NCBI GenBank assembly: GCA_016722505.1
Contig: JADKJH010000004.1
Coordinates: 251,356-315,355 of the forward strand
DNA length: 64,000 nucleotides
Direction: 5' to 3'
Source: Holophagaceae bacterium
GTDB lineage: Bacteria > Acidobacteriota > Holophagae > Holophagales > Holophagaceae
Shown here one piece after another: positions 15,991 through 24,896 of the stretch. Made by a program: the position numbers and the translations under genes. How positions within the stretch are numbered: the stretch's first letter is position 1; each line of letters begins with the position of its first letter. The notes under the pieces were generated by a model that was given only the letters and a program-made list of their open reading frames with translations, did no database searches and had not been told where the DNA came from.

Positions 15991-16745
15991 GTGATCCAGG
16001 TGACGGACCTTCACAAGGCTTTCACGGTGAAGGATGGTAGGACCAAAGCCAAGAAGCGCATCGAAGCTGTGCGCGGTATTTCATTCGGGTTAACCCCGGC
16101 GAGATCTACGGATTGCTGGGGCCCAATGGTGCCGGGAAATCCACCACGCTGCGTATGATCGCGACGCTGATGCAACCGGATCAGGGAACCATCGAGGTCT
16201 GCGGGCTGGATACGCAAAAAGAAGGTGAAAAAGTCCGGGGCAAGCTTGGCTACCTCTCCACGGACATGAATGTCTATGAGCGCTTCACGCCCCGGGAATT
16301 GCTCCGCCTTTTCGGTGAATTCCAGGGCGTGGACGCCACCATCGCCGAGCGCCGGGGCCTTTACCTTCTGGAAAAGCTCCAGCTCATGGATTTCAGCGAT
16401 GTGAAGATGGATGGACTTTCTTCGGGCCAGAAGCAAAAGGTCTCGATTGCGCGCGCTTTGCTGCATGACCCCAAAGTCGTGATTTTTGATGAACCCACCA
16501 CCGGGTTGGACGTGCTCACAGCCAAGACTGTCCTTGATTTGCTGCGGGTCATGAAAAGCGAGGGCCGCACGGTGATCGTGAGCACCCACGTGATGCCCTT
16601 GGTGGATGAGATCTGCGACCGCGTGGGCATCATCTTCGACGGAGAGCTTTATGGGGACGCGCCGCCGCGGGAAATACTCGCTCGCTACTCCGTTCGCACC
16701 CTGGATGAAGTCTTCTTTCAATTGGCTGCGGGAGGCGTGCGATGA
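15991..16745 (+). pseudogene. natA: ABC transporter ATP-binding protein (NatA-like), one-base frameshift near the Walker A motif
   Basis: GTG start with AGGAG five bases upstream; the first 33 codons read VIQVTDLHKAFTVKDGRTK and onwards to VRGISF. At about 16086-16088 one base appears missing. The reading continues in the next frame as RVNPGEIYGLLGPNGAGKST (Walker A), then LSSGQKQKVSIARALLHDP (signature), VVIFDEPTTGLDVLTA (Walker B) and STHVMP (H-loop). Restoring one base gives 251 residues. The stop overlaps the permease start (ATGA). The pair resembles the Bacillus NatAB sodium exporter family, though the true substrate is unknown. Confidence 0.85.
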
Positions 16746-17965
16746 AGGGCGTCGGACTGATTTTCAAGAAGGAATGGATGGAGTTCTCCAAGGACCGGCG
16801 GACCATGTTCTTCACGTTCGTGATCCCGCTCATCCTGTTCCCGGCCATTTTCACGATGATGACCAAGATGGCCCAGGGTGATTCGAACCGCAGGCGGGGC
16901 CAAGCCAGCCGCATCGTGCTGAACGATCCTGGCGAGGTAGTGAAGCCTTTCCTGCTTGGGGATGCCAAGGCGTTCCAACTCGTTGAGGCGCCCAGCGGAG
17001 ACTTGAAGCAGGCTTTGCGCGATAAGAAATTCGATCTAGCAGTGGATGTGGAGGCAGGCGCGCCTGGAAAATTGCAGCGCCAGGAACCCTTTGCCGTGAA
17101 AGCGACGGTGGATGAAAGCGAAAGCGGTTCCGAATTGGCCTTGAAGCGGCTGAAAGAAGCCATGAAGAAGCAGGATCAAATCTGGGTGCAGGCGCGTCTG
17201 GAAGCCATCAAGGCGCCCAAGGATTTGCCAAAACCTTCCAACCTTGTCACTGAAAAAGCCAGCGATCTCGCTCTGGAACTGAGCAAAATGCTTGGAATGT
17301 TCGTGCCCTATATCCTGCTCATCGGCCTTTATACGAACGCCATGCAGCATGGGGTCTATATGACCGCCGGAGAGAAGGAACGCCACACCATGTTGAGCCT
17401 TCTTTCCACGGCCATCCCCCGCAGCCATGTCATTTGGGGGAAGCTGCTGGCCACCTTCTCCATTGGTGTGATGGGCACGGTGATGAATGTGGTGGGCATG
17501 AGCCTGGGTTTCACGATTCTCGGCCACCAAGTCGCGGGTTCGGAAGCCTCCTTGGCAGGTGCGGCCGCGGCGCCAAGCCTGAGCTTTTCCTCCTTGGCAA
17601 GCCCCACGACCCTGGGCCTTACCTTGCTTCTCCTGATTCCACTGGGTCTGTTCTTCTCCAGCATCATTCTGGTATTGGGAACCCAGGCGAAGAACTCACG
17701 CGAGGCCATGACGGCCATCACGCCGGGCATCTTCGTGGTGGTCATGCTGGGGGTCTTCTCTACGGCGCCAGGCCTGGAGAAAATGGCCGCGCTGCCCTAC
17801 GTGCCTGTATTGAACGTGGCCCTTACCATCCGGAAATTGTTTTCCCATGAATTTGTGGCATGGCAATACATTCTGGCATTCGTCATGACTTCAGGACTGG
17901 CCGCCGCCATGGCGTGGCTCTCCACCAGCATCCTGAACCGCGAGTCGGCGATCTTCAGGCAGTGA
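16742..17965 (+). CDS. natB: ABC transporter permease (NatB/ABC-2 type)
   Basis: 407 residues: an N-terminal helix (MFFTFVIPLILFPAIFTMM), a large extracytoplasmic domain with lysine-rich helices, then five membrane helices (FVPYILLIGLYTNAMQ and onwards) containing EKERHTMLSLLSTAI, typical of NatB-like ABC-2 permeases. It is translationally coupled to the ATP-binding gene. A run of three CAGTGAGRC nonamers (17960-17986) spans its stop codon. Confidence 0.88.
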   Translation: MKGVGLIFKKEWMEFSKDRRTMFFTFVIPLILFPAIFTMMTKMAQGDSNRRRGQASRIVLNDPGEVVKPFLLGDAKAFQLVEAPSGDLKQALRDKKFDLAVDVEAGAPGKLQRQEPFAVKATVDESESGSELALKRLKEAMKKQDQIWVQARLEAIKAPKDLPKPSNLVTEKASDLALELSKMLGMFVPYILLIGLYTNAMQHGVYMTAGEKERHTMLSLLSTAIPRSHVIWGKLLATFSIGVMGTVMNVVGMSLGFTILGHQVAGSEASLAGAAAAPSLSFSSLASPTTLGLTLLLLIPLGLFFSSIILVLGTQAKNSREAMTAITPGIFVVVMLGVFSTAPGLEKMAALPYVPVLNVALTIRKLFSHEFVAWQYILAFVMTSGLAAAMAWLSTSILNRESAIFRQ

Positions 17966-17986
17966 GACCAGTGAGGCCAGTGAGAC
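17960..17986. repeat. Three 9-bp tandem repeats over a stop codon
   Basis: CAGTGAGAC, CAGTGAGGC and CAGTGAGAC in tandem. The first unit contains the TGA stop of the NatB-like gene (17963-17965). Confidence 0.6.
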
Positions 17987-18080
17987 CTTGGGGGGAGCCT
18001 ATTCCACATAATCCATGGTTCAATCAAAGACACAGGCCCTGCGATATGATTCAGGTCTGAAACATTTCGTGAGGATTCAA

Positions 18081-18596
18081 ATGGCCAAGTCGAAACCATC
18101 TGGCGCGACAGTTACCCCCATCCTTCCAAAGGCTCTCGACAGCCAGCTCACCAAGGCCCTTGGGCTGGTGGAGTCGAAGCACTATGCCGAGGCGATGGAG
18201 GTCTTCAAAGCCCTTGTGGTGCCCGCGAAGGAAGCTGGAAATATTCCCTTGCAGCGGACCCTGCACAATTACCTGGTGGTCTGTGAGCACAAAACCAGCA
18301 AGGCTCCCAAGGGTTCCGCCAGTCCTGAAGGCGATGCCCAGTGGCTGTTGAACAAAAAGGACTCCGTTGGCGCTCTGGCATTGTTGGAGAAATCCATCAA
18401 GGCCTCTCCCACAAGCGGCATCCTGCAATTCCTGAAGGCCACTGCCCACGCGCAATTGGGCGATGCCGAAGCCGCCGCCGATTCGCTCAACCGCGCTTTG
18501 CTGCTCAATAGCGATCTCATCCACCTCTACCGGCTCGAAACCGATTTCGACGCTGTCCGCAATACGGGCGCTTTCGCAGCCATCGAACGCTCTTAA
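18081..18596 (+). CDS. Small TPR-like helical protein
   Basis: 171 residues from the ATG preceded by GTGAGGA. Two helix-turn-helix units resemble tetratricopeptide repeats: QLTKALGLVESKHYAEAMEV near the N-terminus and QFLKATAHAQLGDAEAAADS followed by LNRALLLNSDLIHLYRLETD in the second half. The protein is cytosolic, with no signal peptide. It ends six bases before the yvcK-like gene and may be co-transcribed. Function unknown; a scaffold role is the general expectation for such repeats. Confidence 0.7.
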   Translation: MAKSKPSGATVTPILPKALDSQLTKALGLVESKHYAEAMEVFKALVVPAKEAGNIPLQRTLHNYLVVCEHKTSKAPKGSASPEGDAQWLLNKKDSVGALALLEKSIKASPTSGILQFLKATAHAQLGDAEAAADSLNRALLLNSDLIHLYRLETDFDAVRNTGAFAAIERS

Positions 18597-18602
18597 GCTT
18601 TC

Positions 18603-19580
18603 ATGGCCCTGCATCCGGATATGCCCCTTCGAGTGGTGACACTCGGGGGCGGCACTGGATTGGCAGCCCTGTTGCAGGCATTGAAGTGCGAAGCCGAACG
18701 TCCAGAGCAGCCGTGGCAACTGACCGGCATCGTCACAGTCTCGGATAATGGTGGATCATCTGGGCGGCTCCGGGACGAGCTCGGAGGCATTCCGCCCGGT
18801 GATCTGCGCAACTGCTTGTCGGCGCTCACCCGCGAAGAATCCATCCTGAGCGACCTGCTCAGCTATCGCTTCAAAGGGGATGGAAGCCTGGCGGGGCACA
18901 GCCTTGGCAATTTGATGCTCCTGGCCATGGTGGACATCACTGGGGATTGGGTGAAGGCCATCCGCCAACTTAGCGGTGTGCTGGTGACTGCGGGGCGGCT
19001 GTACCCATCCACCACTGTGCCCGTGACCCTTTGTGCCACGGATATTGAAGGCCATGCTTACGCGGGTGAGACCGCAGTCAACGAAACCGCTGCGCCCATC
19101 CGGTCCATCTGGTTGGAACCCGAGGCCCCTGAACCATTGCCCGAGGCCATGTTGGCCATCCTGCGGGCGGACGTGATCCTGCTGGCTCCGGGAAGCCTCT
19201 TCACATCCACGCTGCCGAACCTATTGATCCCAGAATTGCGCCGTGCCCTGCAACAGTCGGCGGCACCGATTTTTTACGTGGCCAACCTGATGACTGAACC
19301 TGGGGAGACCAGCGGGCTGGATCTGGACGCCCACCTCCAGGCCATAATCAACATTGGCGGAGTCAAGCCAACGGCCGTGTTGGTCAACAATCTTTTGCCT
19401 TCGGCTGAGATCCTTGCCCTTTACCGGGAGGAAGGCGGCTGTCCAATCCTGCCATCGGGCCCGGCCGCAGCCGGTATTCCTGTGGTGGCAGAGGCCCTGC
19501 TGGACCTTGAAGCGACATCGGCGCGGCATGACCCAGCCAAACTGCTAAAGGCGGTCCGGGCGATGATTAGGGGCCGTTAG
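18603..19580 (+). CDS. yvcK: Gluconeogenesis factor YvcK/CofD-like protein
   Basis: 325 residues. Signatures: VVTLGGGTGLAALLQAL at the N-terminus, VTVSDNGGSSGRLRDELG, PPGDLRNCLSAL, LAGHSLGNLMLLA and LLAPGSLFTSTLPNLL. YvcK (GlmR) proteins are needed for growth on gluconeogenic carbon sources and for cell-wall precursor control, and bind UDP-GlcNAc. The usual rapZ (yvcJ) and whiA partners are absent here. An ATG six codons in, MPLRVV, is an alternative start. Confidence 0.9.
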   Translation: MALHPDMPLRVVTLGGGTGLAALLQALKCEAERPEQPWQLTGIVTVSDNGGSSGRLRDELGGIPPGDLRNCLSALTREESILSDLLSYRFKGDGSLAGHSLGNLMLLAMVDITGDWVKAIRQLSGVLVTAGRLYPSTTVPVTLCATDIEGHAYAGETAVNETAAPIRSIWLEPEAPEPLPEAMLAILRADVILLAPGSLFTSTLPNLLIPELRRALQQSAAPIFYVANLMTEPGETSGLDLDAHLQAIINIGGVKPTAVLVNNLLPSAEILALYREEGGCPILPSGPAAAGIPVVAEALLDLEATSARHDPAKLLKAVRAMIRGR

Positions 19581-19877
19581 GGAATGGCCAGCGCTTTTCT
19601 GGCCAAGCCCTTACGGCCTCTTATGTCGGCCGCAGGCCGACGCGATGGATGGTGCTCCGAGCAATGCCGGATGCCTTTCGTCCTCTAACGCGGCAGGCCG
19701 ACACGATGGGCGATGCCTGGCGGTAAGATTGGAGGTGTTACGGCTCCTTATGCCGGACAAAGGACGGCTTACAAATTATTAACAGGTCATTTCTGCCCGC
19801 ATGGAAGCCAGCCTATTCATCTGTGCGTAAAATACTTGCCTTGAGTCCGCTCAAGATTTGGGATGAGGTGCAACTGA
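19581..19877. other. Intergenic region with small hairpins and a duplicated 16-mer
   Basis: GGCCAG/CTGGCC (about 19587-19605) and GTCGGCC-GCA-GGCCGAC (about 19626-19642) can form short hairpins; the first could be a weak terminator for yvcK. The string AGGCCGACRCGATGG occurs twice (near 19635 and 19689). The last 30 bases hold the ribosome-binding site of the DUF4388 gene (GATGAGG). No gene seen. Confidence 0.5.
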
Positions 19878-21002
19878 ATGGGGTTGAAGGGCGAACTCGC
19901 GACAATGGGACTGGAAGACATCTTCCAGTGGCTTGCCGTGGGCAAAAAGACCGGCATCCTCGAAATAAAGGGTGCATCCCACACCAAGCGGGTGAGTTTC
20001 GCGGAAGGCAAGGTCACCTCGGTCTGGTCATCAGACCCAAGGGACTATCTGGGGCAATACTTGCTAGCCTCAAACCGCATCACTGAGCAGCAACTCACCG
20101 AGGCCCTGGCGGCCCAAGAGGATGAAAACCAGGTGCTGGGGAAGATCCTGGTGAACCGCAATCTCATCAGCGAACCGGAAATCCGCCGGATGGTGCAGAC
20201 CAAGACCGAAGAGAGCATCTACGACACATTTCTTTGGTCCGTAGGGACCTTCGAATTCCACGACCATCGCGTGCCGGATCAGAAGACCATGCTGATCAAC
20301 CTGGAAGTCACCGGGATCGTCCTGGAGGGCGCGCGGCGGGTGGATGAATGGAAAGTCATCCGCCAGGTCATCAAGGGCGAAGACGCCGTGTTGGGGCCAG
20401 TTTCCGAAGTCATCGCCGACATGCTTCCCCTCACGCCGGAGGATGCGGACGTTCTGTTCCGCCTGGACGAGCATAAAACCATCGGTCTGCTCATGCAGGA
20501 ACTTCGAAGGTCGGAATTCATCCTGAGCAAACACATGCACGAAATGATCGAGCGGGGGATGCTGCGGGTCATTGATCCCGGTGGGCATCTGAATGACGCC
20601 ACCCACGCCCAGCTCATGAAGGCCAAGGCTTTCATGGAAAAAGAAAAACTGCAGGAGGCCCAGAGCGAGCTCCGGCGGCTGTTGCAGCAAGATCCAAAAA
20701 TCCAGGAAGCCAGCCGGATGCTGGAAGTGGTCCAGCACAAACTGGAAGATCAGAATCTGGACCAGGAACAGGTGCTCGAGCTGGCCCTGAGCATGGACGA
20801 ACTCATGCAGACCCATCTGGAATCCAGCGAGGCCTTTCTGGCCACCCGCGTGAACGGAGTCTGGAGCATCCGCGATGTCATCGCGGTCAGCCCTTTCCCG
20901 CCTGAAGAATGCCTGGCGATATTCGCCAAGCTGATCCGCCGCGGAGTGTTGAAGGTCAGCAATGCTGGGCCATCCGGGACTCGGACCGCGACGTACAACT
21001 GA
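19878..21002 (+). CDS. DUF4388 domain-containing protein
   Basis: 374 residues. The N-terminal 95 or so match the DUF4388/PatA-N pattern (LKGELATMGLEDIFQWLAVG, KKTGILEIK, FAEGKVTSVWSS). Next comes a helical domain with AEEKLL-like text (ILVNRNLISEPEIRRMVQTK) as in GspE N-terminal/MshEN-type regions, then a lysine/glutamate-rich helical linker (AKAFMEKEKLQEAQSELRRL), and a final winged-helix-like segment. Such proteins are common in Acidobacteriota, Myxococcota and Deltaproteobacteria, often near gliding or signalling genes. No enzymatic motif is seen; a signalling or scaffolding role is inferred. Confidence 0.82.
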   Translation: MGLKGELATMGLEDIFQWLAVGKKTGILEIKGASHTKRVSFAEGKVTSVWSSDPRDYLGQYLLASNRITEQQLTEALAAQEDENQVLGKILVNRNLISEPEIRRMVQTKTEESIYDTFLWSVGTFEFHDHRVPDQKTMLINLEVTGIVLEGARRVDEWKVIRQVIKGEDAVLGPVSEVIADMLPLTPEDADVLFRLDEHKTIGLLMQELRRSEFILSKHMHEMIERGMLRVIDPGGHLNDATHAQLMKAKAFMEKEKLQEAQSELRRLLQQDPKIQEASRMLEVVQHKLEDQNLDQEQVLELALSMDELMQTHLESSEAFLATRVNGVWSIRDVIAVSPFPPEECLAIFAKLIRRGVLKVSNAGPSGTRTATYN

Positions 21003-21038
21003 AATATGAGAAGCTAGAAGCTTCCATATGGAGGTCTC

Positions 21039-21782
21039 ATGCGCCTTGCCACGACCTGCTTTGCTCTGGCCGCACTTCTGCTGCCCATGCCCGCGTTCTC
21101 CGCACCTCAATCCAAGTCAAAATCCCGGAGCAAGGCTCCCAAAACGTCCCAGGCCATCGCATCCCTTCAGGCCCAGGTGAAAAGGTTGACTGCCGAGCGG
21201 GAGGATCTTTCGGCGAAACTCCAAGCCGCACAGGTGCCTCAGGAGGATCTCGCCGCAGCCTTGAAGAGCCGGGACCTGGCGAAAGAGGAAGCCTCTTCCA
21301 TCCGGAAGGAGCTGGACCAGCTCAAGAGCAGCCTGAAGGAAAATCAGCAGGGTGGAGACAGCATTCTCAACGATCTGCAACACGCCAAGGAATCGCTCAA
21401 GTCCGCCCAGGAGGAGAACCTCAAATTGAAAGCCGACCTGGTCGCCGCCAATGCCAAATTGGCTGGCAAACAAGGTGAAGGCGCCCTGCTTCCCATAACT
21501 CCAGATGTGAATCCTGCCCGCCCCATCAACCTGAACCAGGTGCGTCCAAAGGCGAAGAAAGTGGACAAAGGCGTAGTTGTGGTGAACGTGCTCGTCAACG
21601 AAAGCGGCGAAGTCCTGGCCACTAAACTTCTGCAGGGCCTCCCGGGCACGGGCGAGTGGGTGGACAAGGCCAACGACGCTTGCGTCGAGGCGGCCAAGCG
21701 CCTGGTCTTCGAGCCAGCCACCGCCGGCGAAAGCAGGACCCGGATTCGCGTTTGGCAGGGCGTGGGGTTTCTGCTCGATTAG
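21039..21782 (+). CDS. Exported coiled-coil protein with TonB-like C-terminal domain
   Basis: 247 residues: a signal peptide (TCFALAALLLPMPAFSAPQ), a Lys/Ser-rich linker, a coiled coil of about 110 residues (IASLQAQVKRLTAEREDLSA through ENLKLKADLVAANAKL), then a C-terminal domain reading VVVNVLVNESGEVLATKLL and ACVEAAKRLVFEPATAGESR, the pattern of TonB_C domains. AGGTC lies upstream of the ATG. Similar exported proteins without the N-terminal TonB helix are frequent in Holophagae-type genomes. The TAG stop overlaps the first unit of a heptad repeat. Confidence 0.75.
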   Translation: MRLATTCFALAALLLPMPAFSAPQSKSKSRSKAPKTSQAIASLQAQVKRLTAEREDLSAKLQAAQVPQEDLAAALKSRDLAKEEASSIRKELDQLKSSLKENQQGGDSILNDLQHAKESLKSAQEENLKLKADLVAANAKLAGKQGEGALLPITPDVNPARPINLNQVRPKAKKVDKGVVVVNVLVNESGEVLATKLLQGLPGTGEWVDKANDACVEAAKRLVFEPATAGESRTRIRVWQGVGFLLD

Positions 21783-21889
21783 TCTCAAGTCCCAAGTCTC
21801 AAGTCCCAAGTCCCAAGTCCCAGGTACAGCGGCCCCGGATGGGCCGCTGCTGCATTTACTTGGGACTTGGGACTTGAGACTTGGGACTC
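21781..21889. repeat. Heptad-unit hairpin with GTAC and inner GC stem
   Basis: Six 7-bp units AGTCTCA/AGTCCCA (21781-21822), then GGTAC (GTAC at 21824-21827), an inner hairpin AGCGGCCC-CGGAT-GGGCCGCT, and four inverted units ACTTGGG/ACTTGAG (21858-21885). It fills the space between convergent genes and starts within the TAG stop of the upstream gene. Unit length, arm layout and GTAC placement match the copies around the four-helix-bundle gene, although the unit sequence differs. Confidence 0.7.
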
Positions 21890-21898
21890 CTTCAGGAT

Positions 21899-22213
21899 CT
21901 ACTTCCCGCTCCGCAGATCCTTCCCTTCGTCGCCCACTGTGCAGCAGACATCGCCCTGTGCCCAGGCCTGGCAGGCTAGACGTTGATTGGGGCCAGCTTT
22001 AAGGATTGCGAGGATGCGTTTCTCGGCCGAGAGCGGCTCGCTAAGGTTTTCGGATCCGCTTTCGATGGTGAGGATGCAGGTGCCGCAGCGCGCGTGCCCG
22101 CCACAGCGGTGGTGAAGGTCCACCTCGCCCTTGGTGGCGATGGCCAGAAGGCTTAATTCGCGCTCAAGTTGAACTTCACCCGCTGATTTGCCTTTGAATG
22201 AAACTGTGAACAT
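21899..22213 (-). CDS. 2Fe-2S ferredoxin
   Basis: 104 residues from MFTVSFKGKSAGEV (an upstream in-frame ATG at 22255 is less likely). Plant-type ferredoxin cluster ligands are visible as CGGHARCGTC (three Cys) and a fourth in QRLACQAWAQGD. It carries electrons between reductases and oxygenases or biosynthetic enzymes; its partner is not evident here. The N-terminal FKGKSAGEVQLERELSLLAIA is typical of adrenodoxin-like or short FdxB-type proteins. Confidence 0.85.
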   Translation of the reverse strand: MFTVSFKGKSAGEVQLERELSLLAIATKGEVDLHHRCGGHARCGTCILTIESGSENLSEPLSAEKRILAILKAGPNQRLACQAWAQGDVCCTVGDEGKDLRSGK

Positions 22214-22325
22214 GGGTGTCTCTCTAAGAAAGCGCCCGGTGGAGCACCCGAACACTGAGGGGTGTGCCGCACCGGGCGAAGCTCCATGTTAGCAGGGGCC
22301 CTGGGCTGGATCGCGGAGGCCGGGA

Positions 22326-24896
22326 TCATTCCGACCTGAGCACATCCAAGGGCCTGGCATTCAAGCTCTTCCAAGAGCCCAGCAAGCCAACCGCCATGGT
22401 GAGGAGCGCCGCGGCTAAGAGCAGAACGGGGGCGGCCCAGGGATTCGCATTGGCGGGTAATTCCAGAATGTTTTTTGCGTAAAGATCCGCGAGGATCCGC
22501 GCCATGACTCCGGCAATGAGCGCTGCGTTTGCCCCTATCAACAAGAATTCCCAGAGCAAGCTTCCCAGCAATGTGCGGTAGGGGGCGCCCAGGGTCCTCA
22601 ACAGCGCCAAGTCCCGCTGCCGGCTCAGACGGCCTGCCAGCAGGCTTGCAGCGAGCACCAGCAGGCTTGAGGCCAGCATGAGCGCGGCGAGGGCCCGGGC
22701 GACGGTGGAGATGATGTCCAGGATCCGCCCTACCTTCCGAGCCACCTCGGTGATGTCGATGACTGTGATATTGGGGAAGGCCTTGGCTACTTCTGTCTGG
22801 ATGCGGGCGCGGGTGCCTTCGCTATCGGCTTCGAGGGCCACCAGATCCAAGCGTGGTACGCCTTCCAGGAGGGATGGATGAAGGACGATGAAAAAATTCG
22901 GGCGCAGGGTCTGCCATACGACTTTGCGCAGAGATGTGACCCTGCCGCTGACCTCCTCGCCTTGCACATCGAAGGTGAGTTCATCGCCGAGCTTGGCCTG
23001 GATGCTTTGCGCGAAGAACTCCTCCAGTGAAATCTCTGCGAGCGGTGGTCCTTGATCCGGCCAGAAGCGCCCCGACTTCAGGGTTTCACCTTCCTCCATC
23101 ACTGCGCGGTAGGTCAGATTCTGTTCCCGGGTGCGGAAGCCTTCGCGGCGCCTTCGGGATTCGTCTCCCTCGTCCACCGTAGGAGCCTCAACGATGGCCC
23201 GGCCGTTGATGGCCTTGAGCCGGGCCCGCACCAAGGGCGCCACCAGGGGGTCACGACCGGAAAGCTGTTTGAGTCGAGTCTGGAGCGCCTTGCTTTGATC
23301 CGGCTGGACATCCAGGAAGAAGAGGTTGGGGCGGTTGCCGGCACCCCGCTGTTTCAGGATCGGCCCCACCAGATCGTCCTTGATGAAAGACGTGGCGAGA
23401 ATCAGGAAGATCGCCAATCCCATCACCGCCATCATCAATGAGGTAAGGCCTGGTTTGGCGCTCAGTTGGGCGAAGCCAAGCTTCAAAGCAAGCGGCATGC
23501 GTTGGGCGAAGCGGCCATAAATCATGAGCAATAGCCGGGTCGTCCCTGCGAGCAGCAGGAACAGCAGGGCCAAGCCCGCCAGGGTCGCGAATCCTGCCCC
23601 CAAACTTGGCGCATTGCGCAGCACCAGCCAGGCTGCCACCAGTATGGCGGACACACCGCAGAACCAAGAATGGGCTCGGTTTCCGGCCGCAGTGGCAGAT
23701 TCCCGGAGCAGTTCCAACGGCCTTACCCGACCCAGGCGCAGCAGAGGTGGCAGGGAGGGAAGCAGCACCATCACCAGGGCCGAGAGCGTCTCGATGAGCG
23801 GGGGCCATTGAGCCGGCGCATTTTGTGCCGCGGCGGGAATGATGTCGCCAAGCAGGCGGGGGATGAAGGCAGAAGCCGCTGAACCCGCCGCGAAACCGAG
23901 AATCATCGCCGCGCCCAAGAGAATGAAGGTCAGACTGCCGAAAATCAGTACGGGTGCATTCGGGGGAGCGCCCAGGCAGCGCAGGATGGCCGCGTTGTGC
24001 CGCTGCCCATCCAGAAAGGCCACCAGGATGGCCCAAGCGCCTAGCAACGCCAGGAGTAGCGTGAAGAGGCCCAATTGCTGTATGAAGTGGTTCAGATTGC
24101 GGATGGGTCGGGCCAGGGCGCCGCTGGCCTCCTCGTGGCTTTGGGCCCGCACTGACGGTCCCGTGTTTTTGGCGAGCGTTCGCAGTTTCGGCATCAGGGC
24201 TCCGATTTCCGCGCCCGGCTTTAGCGTCATGAGCAGGCGTCCTGTCACGCGGGAATGCTGGGTCAGCAGGCCCAAAGACCGCACCGTCGCCAGGTCCATA
24301 TGCACACGGGGCCCCAGGGTGAAAGCCGAGGCTTGGCGGGATTCATCCTTGGCCACGATGCCTCTCACCGGTAGATCACCATTCCCGATCCGCAAGGTGG
24401 ATGCCTGGATTTCCGCGCCTGAAGGGTCTGCCACTTTGAGCTGGAAAGCCTGAGCCAGGATCGGTTCCACGAATACGCCATGGTCCAGCGCAGGTTGGCC
24501 ATCGGCGATTGGGGTCTGCCCGGCCGAAATCTCCAAAACCCCAGCAAGCGGGTACCCAGGACTGACTGCGCGTACTTCTACGAGCTTAGGTGGCAGGCCA
24601 GCCACCGAGGCCATGGTCGCGAAGTCATATACCAAACAGACACGGTCTACCTCTGGAAGCGCGCGGATCTTGGCCTCCAGACCCCCTGGCATCAACCCCG
24701 TGGCATTCAATGCCGCGTCGCCTCCCAAGATGGCGCGGCTTTCGGAATGGATGGCTCCCAGCACTCGGGCGGAAAAACCATAGGTCGCGGCAAAGGCAGC
24801 GAAACCCAAGGATAGGCACAGGGCGATGAGCAGAAGCCGCCCCTTCTGACGGCCAAGCTCTCTGCCAATCATTCGAAAGACAAATCGAGGGCTCAT
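22326..24896 (-). CDS. ybbP: ABC transporter permease, YbbP/FtsX type
   Basis: 856 residues with ten predicted membrane helices in the arrangement of the large YbbP/SalY-type permeases: an N-terminal helix (LLLIALCLSLGFAAFAATYG), a long periplasmic domain, an FtsX core, a second periplasmic domain (FFLDVQPDQSKALQTRL) and a C-terminal FtsX core containing RQRDLALLRTLGAPYRTLLG. The start overlaps the ATPase stop (ATGA). The divergent tesA homologue matches the E. coli tesA-ybbA-ybbP neighbourhood. The transported compound is not established; lipid or lipid-linked export is the usual suggestion. Confidence 0.85.
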   Translation of the reverse strand: MSPRFVFRMIGRELGRQKGRLLLIALCLSLGFAAFAATYGFSARVLGAIHSESRAILGGDAALNATGLMPGGLEAKIRALPEVDRVCLVYDFATMASVAGLPPKLVEVRAVSPGYPLAGVLEISAGQTPIADGQPALDHGVFVEPILAQAFQLKVADPSGAEIQASTLRIGNGDLPVRGIVAKDESRQASAFTLGPRVHMDLATVRSLGLLTQHSRVTGRLLMTLKPGAEIGALMPKLRTLAKNTGPSVRAQSHEEASGALARPIRNLNHFIQQLGLFTLLLALLGAWAILVAFLDGQRHNAAILRCLGAPPNAPVLIFGSLTFILLGAAMILGFAAGSAASAFIPRLLGDIIPAAAQNAPAQWPPLIETLSALVMVLLPSLPPLLRLGRVRPLELLRESATAAGNRAHSWFCGVSAILVAAWLVLRNAPSLGAGFATLAGLALLFLLLAGTTRLLLMIYGRFAQRMPLALKLGFAQLSAKPGLTSLMMAVMGLAIFLILATSFIKDDLVGPILKQRGAGNRPNLFFLDVQPDQSKALQTRLKQLSGRDPLVAPLVRARLKAINGRAIVEAPTVDEGDESRRRREGFRTREQNLTYRAVMEEGETLKSGRFWPDQGPPLAEISLEEFFAQSIQAKLGDELTFDVQGEEVSGRVTSLRKVVWQTLRPNFFIVLHPSLLEGVPRLDLVALEADSEGTRARIQTEVAKAFPNITVIDITEVARKVGRILDIISTVARALAALMLASSLLVLAASLLAGRLSRQRDLALLRTLGAPYRTLLGSLLWEFLLIGANAALIAGVMARILADLYAKNILELPANANPWAAPVLLLAAALLTMAVGLLGSWKSLNARPLDVLRSE

